64,000 bases of DNA from Bacillota bacterium (GCA_018333655.1 JAGXTJ010000023.1:124001-188000); one strand, 5' to 3'. Positions 27,350-36,841 are shown, counted from the first letter of the stretch. Notes: generated by a model from the letters alone, not told the origin. A program made the numbers and translations.

Positions 27350-28316
27350 CTCCACACTAGGCGAGATTGTTTCACTGATCAACAAGGCAGAAAAGCTCTT
27401 GGTCGTGGGGCATATCGCTCCTGATGGCGACTCTTTAGGCTCTTCTATCGCCTTCGCGCGCCTCCTCCGTCAGTTAGGCAAGGAGACGCAGGTGGCTTGC
27501 CTAGATCGCATACCACCTCGCTATGAGTTCTTACTGCGCTATGCCCCCTTAATTACTGAGGTGGGGCAGCTTCCGCGCGAAGTCGATTGCTTGGTCGTTG
27601 TTGACTGCGGTGACCTGGTGCGGACAGGCTTGCCTGAAACTTATGTTACGGGGCTCACCGTGGTAAATATTGATCACCATGTATCGAACAGAGGAACCTG
27701 GGGAAAGTCTTGGGTTGATGAGGACAGTAGCGCCACAGGGCAGCAAATTTTACGCTTGGTAGAACATGCACATTGGCAGGTGGACGGGGGGACGGCTACT
27801 TGTCTTTATGCCTCGCTCACTGCCGATACAGGGTTTTTCCGTCACAGCAACACCACGCCAGCACTCTTTAGGGATGCGGCTAACTTGCTAGAGTGGGGCG
27901 CTGACGCTAGACTCGTGACGGAGCAGGCACTAGAGCGTAAGAGTCTTGGTGAACTCTGCTTACTGCGCCATGCTCTTCATACCTTGACCCTGCACGGCGG
28001 GGGTAGAATTGCCCTGATTATGGTTTCTTTTGACGTCGCTAGGCAATGCGGGGTACAAGCCGATGAAGTCGAGGACATGGTCGATTATGCGCGAGCTGTT
28101 CCGGGGGTCCAAGTCGCTATCTTGCTCAAGGAAATGGCTCCCCAAATTACTAAGGTTAGTCTGCGCGCCAAAGGTCAGATTGATGTGAGCGGTGTGGCGG
28201 AGACTCTTGGTGGGGGTGGCCATCGTGCGGCGGCGGGGGCTACCCTGGCCTATGGCATCGACGCGGCACGAGAAGTAGTTTTAGAGAGAGTTCTGCGAGT
28301 GCTTGGCTGTGACTGA
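27336..28316 (+). CDS. nrnA: DHH-family nanoRNase/pAp phosphatase NrnA
   Basis: Degrades short RNA oligomers and 3'-phosphoadenosine 5'-phosphate. DHH domain with VVGHIAPDGDSLGSSIAFAR, VVVDCGD and NIDHHVSNRGTWG, and DHHA1 domain ending LGGGGHRAAAGATL. About 326 aa. GTG 27336 is 8 bases after AAGGA and is preferred to TTG 27330. Common placement between rbfA and truB in Clostridia. Confidence 0.92.
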   Translation: MKTSNSTLGEIVSLINKAEKLLVVGHIAPDGDSLGSSIAFARLLRQLGKETQVACLDRIPPRYEFLLRYAPLITEVGQLPREVDCLVVVDCGDLVRTGLPETYVTGLTVVNIDHHVSNRGTWGKSWVDEDSSATGQQILRLVEHAHWQVDGGTATCLYASLTADTGFFRHSNTTPALFRDAANLLEWGADARLVTEQALERKSLGELCLLRHALHTLTLHGGGRIALIMVSFDVARQCGVQADEVEDMVDYARAVPGVQVAILLKEMAPQITKVSLRAKGQIDVSGVAETLGGGGHRAAAGATLAYGIDAAREVVLERVLRVLGCD

Positions 28317-29196
28317 CGGCTTTATAAACCTCTATAAAGAAGAAGGGTTGACCTCCCATGCGGTCGTCAATCAAGTGCGCCGTATCTTCGGTGTGCGAGC
28401 GATTGGGCATATGGGGACGCTTGACCCTGCCGCTAGGGGAGTTTTACCCTTAGCCGTAGGCAAGGCGACGCGCCTCATCCCCCTTGTTGAGGGGGATACA
28501 AAAGTGTATCGTGCCGAACTAGTGCTAGGGCGAGCGACAGACACCTATGACACCTCGGGAACAACGCTCGCGACGGCCGAGGCATCCTCTATTGCAGCTA
28601 GCGCCATAGGGCAGGTTTTGCCGCTCTTTGTCGGCAGGCAAGAACAGGTTCCCCCCATGTATTCGGCCATTAAAGTTAAGGGCCAGAAGTTGTATGAGTT
28701 AGCGCGGCGCGGAGAGACGATCGAAGTTCCGCCCCGCATTGTACATGTGCAAAGCATTGTGCTCGGTGAATTGCGCCGTGAACAGAGTTTGTCGATCGCC
28801 ATGCTTGACATCACCTGTTCTAAGGGGACATACGTGCGCTCGCTTTGCTATGATATCGGTCGTATTTTGCACTTGCCCGCGTGCATGGGCAGGCTGTGGC
28901 GAGTGAGAAGCGGGCCTTTTGCTGCCGAAGATAGTGTTATGCTTGCCCGTCTCGCCGAAGACCCCTATCGCTACCTAATCCCGATAGATAAGTTGCTCGC
29001 AGCTTTTCCGCGCGTAGACCTATGCTTACCTACAGCCAAACAATTTGTGCATGGTCAACGCCTAGCCGTGGTTCATGGGGATGTCGTGGAATGCCCAGTC
29101 TATTGTGGACCACTGTTTATAGGTCTGGGAAAAGTAGCAGCGGGAATATTGTCCCCGACCAAGGTCATGGTGCAGGAGGTAGAACTGCTTTGTTGA
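28309..29196 (+). CDS. truB: tRNA pseudouridine-55 synthase TruB
   Basis: Isomerises U55 in the tRNA T-loop. NLYKEEGLTSHAVVNQVRR, catalytic Asp in MGTLDPAARGVLPL (about residue 40), PPMYSAIKVKGQKLYELARRG and TCSKGTYVRSLCYDIG are the TruB motifs; a PUA-like domain follows. About 295 aa. GTG 28309 overlaps the nrnA stop and fits the family start; TTG 28303 is an alternative. Confidence 0.94.
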   Translation: MTDGFINLYKEEGLTSHAVVNQVRRIFGVRAIGHMGTLDPAARGVLPLAVGKATRLIPLVEGDTKVYRAELVLGRATDTYDTSGTTLATAEASSIAASAIGQVLPLFVGRQEQVPPMYSAIKVKGQKLYELARRGETIEVPPRIVHVQSIVLGELRREQSLSIAMLDITCSKGTYVRSLCYDIGRILHLPACMGRLWRVRSGPFAAEDSVMLARLAEDPYRYLIPIDKLLAAFPRVDLCLPTAKQFVHGQRLAVVHGDVVECPVYCGPLFIGLGKVAAGILSPTKVMVQEVELLC

Positions 29197-30101
29197 TATC
29201 AGCATTAGATCAGTCCATGAAAATTGGCGCTGTCTGCCTAGGAACCTTTGACGGCGTCCATCTTGGGCATCAAGCTATCTTTAAGAAGACCTGTGAGGTG
29301 GCTAGACAAAGACAGGGTTTGTCAGTAGTCTTCACTTTTTATCCCCACCCGGGGGCTATGGTAGGCAGGAACCAAGTCGGTTCTATCACTACGAGGCAGC
29401 AGAGAGCCCGTTTAATCGCCGAGTGTGGCCTGGATTTGCTCATTGAGCATCCCTTTACAGCGGAGTTTGCTTCCTTAAGTCCTGAGCAGTTTGTGCACGA
29501 AGTGCTCCTTAGGTCCTTTCCTAAAGCTACAGTTGTGGCGGGGTTTAACTACAGATTTGGACATGCGGCACAAGGAAATGTAGAGATCTTGCGAACGCTC
29601 GGGGAGAGACATTCTTTTAGCGTGGTGGAAGTGCCACCGGTTTTTGTCGACGGGGCCATAGTCAGCAGTACGCGAGTCAGGCAGGACATCCTAGCGGGTA
29701 ATTTTGCCAGCATCACCGCTTGTCTCGGCAGGGTCTTTGCTTTGCAGGGTGCAGTGGGCACAGGCGATGGTCGCGGACGCACACTCGGTTTCCCTACCGC
29801 TAATGTGCATTTTCTACCTGAACAAGTACTACCACCTTCCGGGGTTTATGCCGTTTTCTCGCGTGAATTGGGCTACGGAGTCGCTAATTTGGGTAAGCGC
29901 CCCACCTTTCCCCAAGCTAGCACTACCTTGGAAGTGCACTTCTTCTCTCCCACGCCCGATCTCTATGGGCAAGAACTAGAAGTAGAGCTCCTCCACTACT
30001 TGCGGCCCGAAAGCCGCTTTGCAGATCAGGAGTCGTTGCGCCTGCAAATTGCTAAAGACATCGCCGACGCCTCTGTCTATACCTTGCACCAGAGAACCTA
30101 A
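29193..30101 (+). CDS. ribF: Bifunctional riboflavin kinase / FAD synthetase RibF
   Basis: Makes FMN and FAD. N-terminal FMN adenylyltransferase domain (VCLGTFDGVHLGHQAIF, GFNYRFGH, SSTRVRQDI) and C-terminal riboflavin kinase domain (GRTLGFPTANVHF, PPSGVYAVF). About 302 aa. The start is taken as TTG 29193, overlapping the truB TGA as TTGA, because GGAGGT lies at 29175-29180 and the family has about 15 residues before the GTFDG motif; TTG 29190 and ATG 29217 are alternatives. Confidence 0.92.
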   Translation: MISALDQSMKIGAVCLGTFDGVHLGHQAIFKKTCEVARQRQGLSVVFTFYPHPGAMVGRNQVGSITTRQQRARLIAECGLDLLIEHPFTAEFASLSPEQFVHEVLLRSFPKATVVAGFNYRFGHAAQGNVEILRTLGERHSFSVVEVPPVFVDGAIVSSTRVRQDILAGNFASITACLGRVFALQGAVGTGDGRGRTLGFPTANVHFLPEQVLPPSGVYAVFSRELGYGVANLGKRPTFPQASTTLEVHFFSPTPDLYGQELEVELLHYLRPESRFADQESLRLQIAKDIADASVYTLHQRT

Positions 30102-30112
30102 AGTGCTAGAAT
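30084..30112 (+). promoter_or_regulatory. Promoter for rpsO
   Basis: TTGCAC (30084-30089), 17-base spacer, TAGAAT (30107-30112), with TGC directly before the -10 (extended form). The -35 lies inside the 3' end of ribF. Confidence 0.7.
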
Positions 30113-30118
30113 AAAACG

Positions 30119-30194
30119 TAGCCTTTGGCTGGGTTTTCCGACTCCTCCGCCGGATTACGTGGCCAGGGGAGAATATTATGAGGAGGTGAAGTAT
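30119..30194 (+). promoter_or_regulatory. rpsO 5' leader, possible S15 autoregulatory site
   Basis: About 75 untranslated bases with several short complementary arms (for example TGGC near 30126 with GCCA, and CCG/CGG around 30143-30155) and an SD GAGGAGGTGA at 30180-30189. S15 represses its own mRNA in many bacteria through a three-way-junction leader; I infer that possibility here but could not confirm the fold by eye. Confidence 0.35.
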
Positions 30195-30461
30195 ATGAGC
30201 ATCAACCAAGAACAAAAACGCGGCATCATCGATCAGTATCGCCTTCATGAGTCCGACACAGGTTCGGCTGAAGTGCAGATTGCGATTTTGACGAACCGCA
30301 TTACTGAGTTAACAACTCATTTGAAGATGCACTCCAAAGACCATCACTCAAGGCGTGGTTTGTACAAAATGGTTGGACAACGCCGTCGCCTATTGAATTA
30401 TCTGCAGGCCAAGGATGTGGAACGTTTCCGCGCCATTAAGGAGCAGCTAGGAATACGCTAA
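30195..30461 (+). CDS. rpsO: 30S ribosomal protein S15
   Basis: Binds the 16S rRNA three-way junction early in assembly. [32 protein letters not shown], and [14 protein letters not shown] are typical. 88 aa. ATG 30195 follows GAGGAGGTGA by 5 bases; upstream GTG codons lie in the leader. Followed by its own terminator and then pnp, the classical rpsO-pnp pair. Confidence 0.97.
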   Translation: MSINQEQKRGIIDQYRLHESDTGSAEVQIAILTNRITELTTHLKMHSKDHHSRRGLYKMVGQRRRLLNYLQAKDVERFRAIKEQLGIR

Positions 30462-30466
30462 AGAGC

Positions 30467-30493
30467 AAAGCGGGGTCGCCCGCTTTTCTTTTT
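30467..30493 (+). terminator. Intrinsic terminator between rpsO and pnp
   Basis: AAAGCGGG (30467-30474), loop GTCG, CCCGCTTT (30479-30486), then TTCTTTTT-type tail. Located 5 bases after the rpsO stop. Confidence 0.85.
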
Positions 30494-30530
30494 AGTTCGA
30501 TTTGGCATACTAAGCTAAAGGAGGTAGAGC

Positions 30531-32636
30531 ATGAACCAGTACTCCATATCCATCGCAGGACGAACTATGACCTTAGAGACAGGTCGCTTGGCTAAACAGG
30601 CCAACGGCGCCGTATTAGTGAACTACGGCCATACCTCTGTGTTGGTGACAGCCACCATGTCCCGTTCACCGCGAGAGGGCATTGACTTCTTCCCCCTACT
30701 AGTGGATTACGAAGAGCGCCTCTATGCTGTGGGTAGAATACCCGGTGGTTTCTTGCGTCGGGAAGGGCGTCCTGGCGAGAAGGCAACTTTGGCGGCCAGA
30801 CTTATTGATCGCCCGCTGCGTCCTCTTTTTCCGGAGGGTTTTCGCAATGACGTGCAAGTCGTTGCCACAGTTCTGTCAGTTGACCAGAATAACCCCCCCG
30901 AAATTGCCGCCATGGTTGGCGCATCCGCCGCACTGTCCATCTCCAACATTCCCTTTTCCGGACCAATTGCCGGAGTGATTGTCGGCTTGGTCGACGGGCA
31001 GTACATAATCAACCCCACTATCGAACAATCCAGTAAAAGTCTGATCCACTTGGTGGTCGCGGGCACAAAAGACGCTATCATGATGGTCGAAGCTGGCGCT
31101 CTGGAAGTTAGCGAAGCGCAGATGATAGAAGCTATCATGGCCGGACATGAGGAAATTAAGCGCATCATCGCCCTTATCGAGACCATGCAAGAAGCGCACG
31201 GCGTACCCAAATTGTCCGTTTCCCTGTTTGAAGTGCCAGAGGCACTTCGTGTAGCTGTGGAAGATTATGCTGCTCTTCCCCTCGAGCAGGCCGTCATGGT
31301 TGCCGATAAACTGTCCCGCGAGGACGCGATTGCCGCAGTTATGAGCGAAGCCAAACTCAAATTCAGCGAGCTTTTTCCTGGTCAAGGAAAACTCGTCAGC
31401 GAGGTTCTGCACGATATAGTGAAGAATATTGTGCGCGAACGCATTCTCGCTTATGCCGAGAGACCAGATGGTAGGAAACCGCGCGAAATTCGTCTGATAA
31501 CATGCGAAGTCGGTGTCCTGCCGCGCACTCACGGCTCTGGCTTGTTCACACGCGGTCAGACGCAGGTTCTCTCTGTTGTCACCCTCGGCACTAGAGGGGA
31601 TATACAGATTATTGATGACCTTGGCCTTGATGAGTCGAAGAGGTACTTGCATCACTACAATTTCCCTGCCTACAGTGTTGGTGAAGTGCGCCCACAGCGC
31701 GGCACCTCGCGGCGGGACATTGGGCATGGCGCCTTGGCAGAGCGCGCGCTCCTGCCGATGATACCTTCTGAAGAAGAGTTCCCCTACACTATTCGCGTGG
31801 TCAGCGAGGTTTTAGAATCTAACGGTTCCACTTCGCAGGCGAGCGTTTGCGGCAGCACCTTGGCGCTCATGGAGGCTGGTGTGCCTATTAAGGCGCCTGT
31901 GGCTGGTATCGCCATGGGTCTTATCACCGATGGGCAGCGTCATGTAGTTCTTTCTGATATTCAAGGGATGGAAGACCATCTCGGCGATATGGATTTCAAG
32001 GTGGCCGGCACAGCCAAGGGCATCACCGCGCTGCAAATGGACGTGAAGGTGGCGGGCTTAGACAAAGACATTCTCACCGAATCTTTGGCCGAGGCACATA
32101 CTGGCCGTATGCATATCCTGCACAAGATGCAAGAGACCATTAAAGAACCACGCCCAGATCTCTCCGCTTTTGCCCCACGCATGTTGACCATTTCCATACC
32201 GGTAGACAAGATCAAAGATGTCATTGGCCCCGGTGGCAAAATGATTAACAAAATCATTGCTGAGACGAATGTCAAAATCGATATTGAAGATGATGGTAGG
32301 GTTTTTATCGCTGCGGTTGATGCGGCACAAGGCATGAAAGCCAGGAGAATCATCGAAGATTTGACGCGCGAAATGGGCATTGGCGAGATTTACAATGGTC
32401 GTGTAACCCGCGTAGAAAAGTACGGCGCTTTTGTCGAGCTTATGCCTGGAAAAGAAGCCTTAGTCCACATTTCACAACTCTCGCACGGTCGGGTCGCGAG
32501 AACGGAAGACGTGGTCAACATTGGCGATGAAATACAGGTCAAAGTCATTGGCGTAGACCGTCAGGGACGCATTGATGCCTCACGAAAAGAGCTGTTATCG
32601 CCACAATCTAATGGTGGACCGCAAGGACAAGCCTAG
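30531..32636 (+). CDS. pnp: Polyribonucleotide nucleotidyltransferase (PNPase)
   Basis: 3'-to-5' phosphorolytic exoribonuclease. Two RNase PH domains (about 10-230 and 310-545; the second has [17 protein letters not shown]), a KH domain ([19 protein letters not shown]) and an S1 domain ([20 protein letters not shown]). 701 aa. SD AAAGGAGG before ATG 30531. A counterpart to RNase Y (53406-54944) in the RNA-decay machinery. Confidence 0.96.
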   Translation: MNQYSISIAGRTMTLETGRLAKQANGAVLVNYGHTSVLVTATMSRSPREGIDFFPLLVDYEERLYAVGRIPGGFLRREGRPGEKATLAARLIDRPLRPLFPEGFRNDVQVVATVLSVDQNNPPEIAAMVGASAALSISNIPFSGPIAGVIVGLVDGQYIINPTIEQSSKSLIHLVVAGTKDAIMMVEAGALEVSEAQMIEAIMAGHEEIKRIIALIETMQEAHGVPKLSVSLFEVPEALRVAVEDYAALPLEQAVMVADKLSREDAIAAVMSEAKLKFSELFPGQGKLVSEVLHDIVKNIVRERILAYAERPDGRKPREIRLITCEVGVLPRTHGSGLFTRGQTQVLSVVTLGTRGDIQIIDDLGLDESKRYLHHYNFPAYSVGEVRPQRGTSRRDIGHGALAERALLPMIPSEEEFPYTIRVVSEVLESNGSTSQASVCGSTLALMEAGVPIKAPVAGIAMGLITDGQRHVVLSDIQGMEDHLGDMDFKVAGTAKGITALQMDVKVAGLDKDILTESLAEAHTGRMHILHKMQETIKEPRPDLSAFAPRMLTISIPVDKIKDVIGPGGKMINKIIAETNVKIDIEDDGRVFIAAVDAAQGMKARRIIEDLTREMGIGEIYNGRVTRVEKYGAFVELMPGKEALVHISQLSHGRVARTEDVVNIGDEIQVKVIGVDRQGRIDASRKELLSPQSNGGPQGQA

Positions 32637-32644
32637 GGATATGG

Positions 32645-32678
32645 GAGCGTTGCCCTGGCAATGCTCTTTATTTTTTTG
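32645..32678 (+). terminator. Intrinsic terminator after pnp
   Basis: GAGCGTTGC (32645-32653), loop CCTG, GCAATGCTC (32658-32666), one G-U, then TTTATTTTTTT. It closes the ribosomal/RNA operon. Confidence 0.85.
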
Positions 32679-32724
32679 GCGCCACCCACATATACATTAG
32701 AGTATAGAGTGGGGAGGGTTGCCG

Positions 32725-33681
32725 GTGAAAAACAAAGTAACCCTAGTTGTTGTGGTGCTGCTTTGTGCGCTCTTGCTCCAAGCCCTTCGGCCTAGCACAG
32801 CCATTCCTGTGGCCCGGGTAGCCAAAGGAGTGACTTTAGCGGGCATGGAGATTGCGGGCTGGACTGAAATGGAGCTAGAAGCGCACTTAGAGAGCGTTCA
32901 GCCACAGCTTTTTAGCGCGCCAGTTGAGCCAAGTTATGACAAGGTACAGCGCGGGGTCATCCCAGGGCTGGCTGGCCGCGAGCTAGATATCGCCGCCACT
33001 CTAGCGCACTGCCTAGGGGCCTTGCCGCAAACCAGTTGTGACTATGTTTTTCGCCCGGTCCTGCCTAGCGAGCCTTCGCTCGAGCTACCTATTTTTCAGG
33101 GCAACCCAGACAAAAGAAAGATTGCTTTCGTCATCAATGTAGCCTGGGGAAATGAAGAACTGAGCGAAATTCTCGATATTTTGGATTACTACAAGCTGCA
33201 GAAGACATTTTTCTTGGTCGGGCGTTGGGTCAGTAAATACCCTGAATTAGTTAGGGAAGTATATAGGCGTGGACACGAACTAGCAAACCATGCTTACTCT
33301 GACCTGCACTTGTCGCAGCAGAGCAGCGAAAAGATCAAGGACGAAATTTTGCGCACGACGGCAGCCATCGTCGCGGCCGTAGGGCCACTAGAAATTCGCT
33401 TCTTCAGCCCGTCCTACAATGATTTCGACCAGGAAGTCATACAAGCCGCAGCGGCACTCGGGTATCAGACGGTGCTCTGCAGCTTGGACACTGCGGATTG
33501 GATGCGCCAAGGGGCAGACCAAATCGTTCGGCGCATCGTGCCGCGAGCCCACAATGGCGCTATCGTCTTAATGCATCCCGCTAGGGATACCCCGCGCGCA
33601 CTGCGTATCATGATTCCTCTGCTTAAGCAGAAGGGTTTTGCCTTGGTGACCCTAGGTGAGCTGCTTTCGCCTCTACCCTAG
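32725..33681 (+). CDS. ylxY: YlxY-like polysaccharide deacetylase family protein with altered metal site
   Basis: Membrane-anchored or secreted NodB-homology protein (hydrophobic N-terminus, residues 5-20; deacetylase-like domain about 130-315). In the conserved position of Bacillus ylxY, after pnp and before the M16 peptidase. The usual metal-binding Asp-His-His is changed: the first motif reads VINVAWGN (Asn138 where Asp is expected) and the second reads NHAYSD (His189 kept, Asp193 where His is expected). Catalysis is therefore doubtful. GTG 32725, 6 bases after GGGGAGGG, is preferred over TTG 32719. 318 aa. Confidence 0.82.
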   Translation: MKNKVTLVVVVLLCALLLQALRPSTAIPVARVAKGVTLAGMEIAGWTEMELEAHLESVQPQLFSAPVEPSYDKVQRGVIPGLAGRELDIAATLAHCLGALPQTSCDYVFRPVLPSEPSLELPIFQGNPDKRKIAFVINVAWGNEELSEILDILDYYKLQKTFFLVGRWVSKYPELVREVYRRGHELANHAYSDLHLSQQSSEKIKDEILRTTAAIVAAVGPLEIRFFSPSYNDFDQEVIQAAAALGYQTVLCSLDTADWMRQGADQIVRRIVPRAHNGAIVLMHPARDTPRALRIMIPLLKQKGFALVTLGELLSPLP

Positions 33682-33740
33682 TAGATGTGCTTGGAAGTGT
33701 TTGGAAAAATAGAATGAATGGCTTGAATAGAGGGATTTTG

Positions 33741-35003
33741 ATGGAGATCAGCAAGAACAAAGCAGGCATAGTTGTGGCGAGCGAACACATTCCCCATGTT
33801 GACACTGTGGCCCTCGGATTTTGGGTGCGCTGTGGTACCCTCTACGAGGGAGAGTCTGAGCAGGGTTTGTCGCATTTTTTAGAGCACTTGTTTTTTAAAG
33901 GAAGCCAGGAGCGTAGCGCGCGTGACATCGTGGAGGCCATTGATAACGTGGGTGGCGAGCTCAATGCCTACACTACCAAGGAATATACTTGTTTCTATGT
34001 TAAAGTGCTCAAGGAGCATTTGGGCTTAGCGGTAGATGTACTTAGCAATATGTTAAGCGCACCTAAGCTCTCGGTTAGCGACGTGGAAAAAGAGAAACAG
34101 ATTGTACTTGAAGAGATAGCTCTTTACGAGGACACGCCTGACGAACTCATTCACGACTACTTGGCAACCACGATATGGCCGCATCATCCCCTGGGTCTGC
34201 CGATTTTAGGCAACAAGGAAAGTATCATGGCCCTCAATCGTGAGAAATGTTGGGATTTCTATCGGAGGCATTACCAGCCGCGCAACATTGTTATCACGGC
34301 AGCCGGAAATCTTCTTCATCAACAGCTCGTAGAACTAGTGGAAGAAAAACTCAAACTCGATGGTGAGCAGGGTGGCGACGCTTCTCCCGCCACGGCTACC
34401 GCCTACTCAGAGCGCTCCTGCTTTGTTGATAAGCCTACCGAACAATTGCACATTTGCTTGGGGTTTCCGGGCCTAGCCTGGCAACACGAGGACATCTACA
34501 CCTTGAGCATGCTAAACAACATCTTGGGAGCAGGCATGTCTTCGCGCCTTTTTCAGCTCGTTAGGGAAGAGATGGGGCTAGCCTACAATATTTATTCCTA
34601 CAGTGCGTCTTTTGTAGAGAATGGATATTACGGCATCTATGCCGGACTCTCGCCGCGCAATGCCGAACAACTCGTTACGGCAATTGGCGGTGAGCTTAAG
34701 GCCATGAAAAATGGCCTTGTCAGTGCCGCCGAGCTAGCGCGAGCGCGTGAACAGGTTAAAGGCGCCATAGTCATGGGGCTAGAGAGCACGGCAAATCGCA
34801 TGAGTCGTATGGGGCGCGGGCTCCTCTTGGTAGGGGAGGTTACCCCGACTTTAGAAATCGTCAACAAGATTGAGGCCGTTACTCCCGATGACATCCAAAG
34901 ATTGGCAGAGCGTTTACTCAAGATGGGTAGCAGTACTATCTGTGCCTTAGGACCAACCAAGGATCTACCTGATCTCAGTGCCACACTTCACGCTGCCTTC
35001 TAA
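33741..35003 (+). CDS. M16 family zinc peptidase (MlpA/YmxG-like)
   Basis: Pitrilysin-family metallopeptidase related to mitochondrial processing peptidase. Inverted zinc motif in GLSHFLEHLFFKG (HxxEH, about residues 47-51) with the distal Glu in VLEEIALYEDTPDELIHD; N- and C-terminal M16 domains both present. 420 aa from ATG 33741, 6 bases after AGAGGG; an in-frame upstream TTG would add 18 unconserved residues. Conserved next to ylxY and ymxH. Confidence 0.92.
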   Translation: MEISKNKAGIVVASEHIPHVDTVALGFWVRCGTLYEGESEQGLSHFLEHLFFKGSQERSARDIVEAIDNVGGELNAYTTKEYTCFYVKVLKEHLGLAVDVLSNMLSAPKLSVSDVEKEKQIVLEEIALYEDTPDELIHDYLATTIWPHHPLGLPILGNKESIMALNREKCWDFYRRHYQPRNIVITAAGNLLHQQLVELVEEKLKLDGEQGGDASPATATAYSERSCFVDKPTEQLHICLGFPGLAWQHEDIYTLSMLNNILGAGMSSRLFQLVREEMGLAYNIYSYSASFVENGYYGIYAGLSPRNAEQLVTAIGGELKAMKNGLVSAAELARAREQVKGAIVMGLESTANRMSRMGRGLLLVGEVTPTLEIVNKIEAVTPDDIQRLAERLLKMGSSTICALGPTKDLPDLSATLHAAF

Positions 35004-35043
35004 GCACAGTCATCTCATCATAGACATAGATGAGGTGAAGGAA

Positions 35044-35289
35044 GTGAAGTTCAGTGAGCTAGCCGGAAAAGAGATCATCAACACCTTTGATGGCTCCAGA
35101 CTAGGGCTCCTAGGAGACAGCGACCTAGTTATCAATGGGCGCACGGGTAAAATATTGTCTCTAGTGGTCTGCAAGCGTGGTCTTTTCGGCCTCGCTAGAG
35201 GGCAGAATGAGAGCATTCTCTCGTGGACAGCAGTCAAGAAAATAGGCCAAGACATGATTATTATTGACATGGGCAAACGAAGTCTCTGA
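35044..35289 (+). CDS. ymxH: YlmC/YmxH family PRC-barrel protein
   Basis: Small single PRC-barrel protein seen in sporulation-linked loci; biochemical function unknown. FSELAGKEIINTFDGSRLG and LVVCKRGLFGLARG match the family. 81 aa from GTG 35044, 7 bases after GAGGTG; the upstream ATG inside the peptidase gene is rejected because family members begin with the SELxGKE segment. Its stop codon lies inside the terminator stem. Confidence 0.85.
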   Translation: MKFSELAGKEIINTFDGSRLGLLGDSDLVINGRTGKILSLVVCKRGLFGLARGQNESILSWTAVKKIGQDMIIIDMGKRSL

Positions 35290-35314
35290 GCTACTTGCAG
35301 AGACTCTTTTTTTT
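35281..35314 (+). terminator. Intrinsic terminator overlapping the ymxH stop codon
   Basis: AGTCTCTG (35281-35288) pairs with CAGAGACT (35298-35305), followed by C and eight T. The ymxH TGA at 35287-35289 is inside the structure. Confidence 0.85.
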
Positions 35315-35315
35315 C

Positions 35316-35343
35316 ACCCCTACAGCCCGCAGCACATATAGTG
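35316..35343 (+). promoter_or_regulatory. Possible sigma-K-like promoter for dpaA-dpaB
   Basis: CATATAGTG (35335-35343) resembles the sigma-K -10 consensus CATANNNTA except at the last base, and AC lies 17 bases upstream (35316-35317). Bacillus spoVF is transcribed by sigma-K in the mother cell. The match is short, so this is weak evidence. Confidence 0.25.
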
Positions 35344-35373
35344 ATGTTGAAGTAGCTGTAGAGGAGGATGAAT

Positions 35374-36258
35374 GTGGCTACCACTCTAGCCGGTCTCTGC
35401 ATTGCCCTGGTAGGCGGTGATTTGCGAGTCGAGCATTGCCTCCAAGGTCTCATCTCCCAAGGGGCCAGGTTGTATGGAGTAGGTCTCGAGAAGCTACCGC
35501 CCACCCTAGACATGGTGCATTGTAGCCTAGAGCGGGCGGTGCACGAGTGCCACGCCCTAGTGCTGCCCATGCAAGGCTGTGATGAAGACGGCTCTGTGAA
35601 AAGCAGTTTCTGTAATGAGCCCCTGTCGCTAGTCGGTGAGTATCAGGCACGAGGTCTCTTGGTCTTAACGGGGGTAGCCGGGCCTACATTGCGTTTACTG
35701 GCTGCTGATTACGGCTGGAACTTAGTCGAAATTGGTGAAGATGATGAACTAGCCTACCTCAATGCGGTTCCGACAGCTGAAGGAGCTGTGCGCCTAGCGC
35801 AAGAGTTAGCGCAGAAGACGATTCATCATAGCAAGGCGCTAGTCATAGGCTTTGGGAGGTGTGGGACGATTCTAGCACACCTTTTGCGCAACATGGGCGC
35901 CGAGACTTATGTCTATGCAAGACAAAACGGCGATTTGGCACGAGCTATTGCGCTTGGGTTCATAAAGGTTTCTCAAGTGGAACTGGTTGAGACGTTCTCG
36001 CGCATGGACCTAGTTTTTAACACGGTACCTGCCGTCATAGTGGGTCGCGAGCTGCTCTTGGTCTCACAGCCCAAAGTGATCGTCATCGATATTGCCTCTA
36101 GGCCCGGGGGGGTTGACTACAGCGTGGCTAAGGAGCTAAAGCGTGTCGCGGTGCTAGCCCCAGGACTACCCGGTAAATGTGTGCCGGAGACCGCAGGGCG
36201 AATTCTCGGCGCCGTGCTGCCTCGACTCATAGTGGAAAACATGGCGAAGGAGAGGTAA
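35374..36258 (+). CDS. dpaA: Dipicolinate synthase subunit A (SpoVFA)
   Basis: With DpaB makes dipicolinic acid, the spore-core chelator, from the dihydrodipicolinate route. N-terminal domain with LCIALVGGDLRVEHCLQGL, and a Rossmann NAD(P)-binding domain with LVIGFGRCGTILAHLLRNMG (about 150-170). About 294 aa from GTG 35374, 6 bases after GAGGAGG; ATG 35368 directly touches the SD and is less likely. Its presence marks the organism as a spore former, or a recent descendant of one. Confidence 0.92.
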   Translation: MATTLAGLCIALVGGDLRVEHCLQGLISQGARLYGVGLEKLPPTLDMVHCSLERAVHECHALVLPMQGCDEDGSVKSSFCNEPLSLVGEYQARGLLVLTGVAGPTLRLLAADYGWNLVEIGEDDELAYLNAVPTAEGAVRLAQELAQKTIHHSKALVIGFGRCGTILAHLLRNMGAETYVYARQNGDLARAIALGFIKVSQVELVETFSRMDLVFNTVPAVIVGRELLLVSQPKVIVIDIASRPGGVDYSVAKELKRVAVLAPGLPGKCVPETAGRILGAVLPRLIVENMAKER

Positions 36259-36259
36259 A

Positions 36260-36841
36260 ATGATAGCTAAGCGTATTGGTTTCGCTTTGACGGCGTCCTA
36301 CTGCACCTTTTCGTCTGTACTACCTGAAATACGGGAGCTCACCGCTCGTGGCGCCCAAGTAATCCCCATTATGAGCGAAAATGCAGCCACCTCCGACACT
36401 AAGTTTGGTCAAGCTGCCATGTGGAAGGAGAAAATACTAGAAGTCTCTCGGGCGCATGCTATAATCGAAACTATTGTGCAAGCAGAACCTATCGGCCCAG
36501 GTAAACTGCTAGATCTTTTAGTGGTTGCCCCTTGCACCGGCAACTCGCTTGGTAAAATAGCTAATGCCATCACCGATAGTGTAGTGACGATGGCCGTTAA
36601 GGCGCACTTACGCAATATGAGGCCCGTGCTAATCGCGGTATCAACCAATGATGGCTTAGGCCTCAATGCCGTCAATATAGGCAAACTCCTAAATAGCAAA
36701 AACGTGTTTTTCGTTCCGTTCTCACAGGATAACCCCGAGTTCAAACAGAATTCCCTAGTAGCGCATATGAACCTCATACCAGATGCGGTAGAACATGCTT
36801 TGCGTGGTCTGCAGCTCTCCCCGGTGCTCCGCGGCACATAG
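36260..36841 (+). CDS. dpaB: Dipicolinate synthase subunit B (SpoVFB)
   Basis: Flavoprotein-fold partner of DpaA. RIGFALTASYCTFSSVLPEI, VVAPCTGNSLGKIANAITDS and PFSQDNPEFKQNSLVAHM match the SpoVFB family. 193 aa. ATG 36260 is one base after the dpaA stop with SD GGAGAGG. In Bacillus, asd follows; here dapG follows directly. Confidence 0.94.
   Translation: MIAKRIGFALTASYCTFSSVLPEIRELTARGAQVIPIMSENAATSDTKFGQAAMWKEKILEVSRAHAIIETIVQAEPIGPGKLLDLLVVAPCTGNSLGKIANAITDSVVTMAVKAHLRNMRPVLIAVSTNDGLGLNAVNIGKLLNSKNVFFVPFSQDNPEFKQNSLVAHMNLIPDAVEHALRGLQLSPVLRGT

Noticed and set aside
29022-29192. An upstream ATG that would extend ribF by 57 codons into truB
   Set aside because: The extra residues are not conserved and are the alternative frame of truB; the SD at 29175 points to the later TTG start.
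30876-31727. A 283-codon open frame on the minus strand inside pnp
   Set aside because: It is antisense to strongly conserved PNPase sequence, has no recognisable domain or SD, and such long shadows are expected opposite high-GC coding frames.
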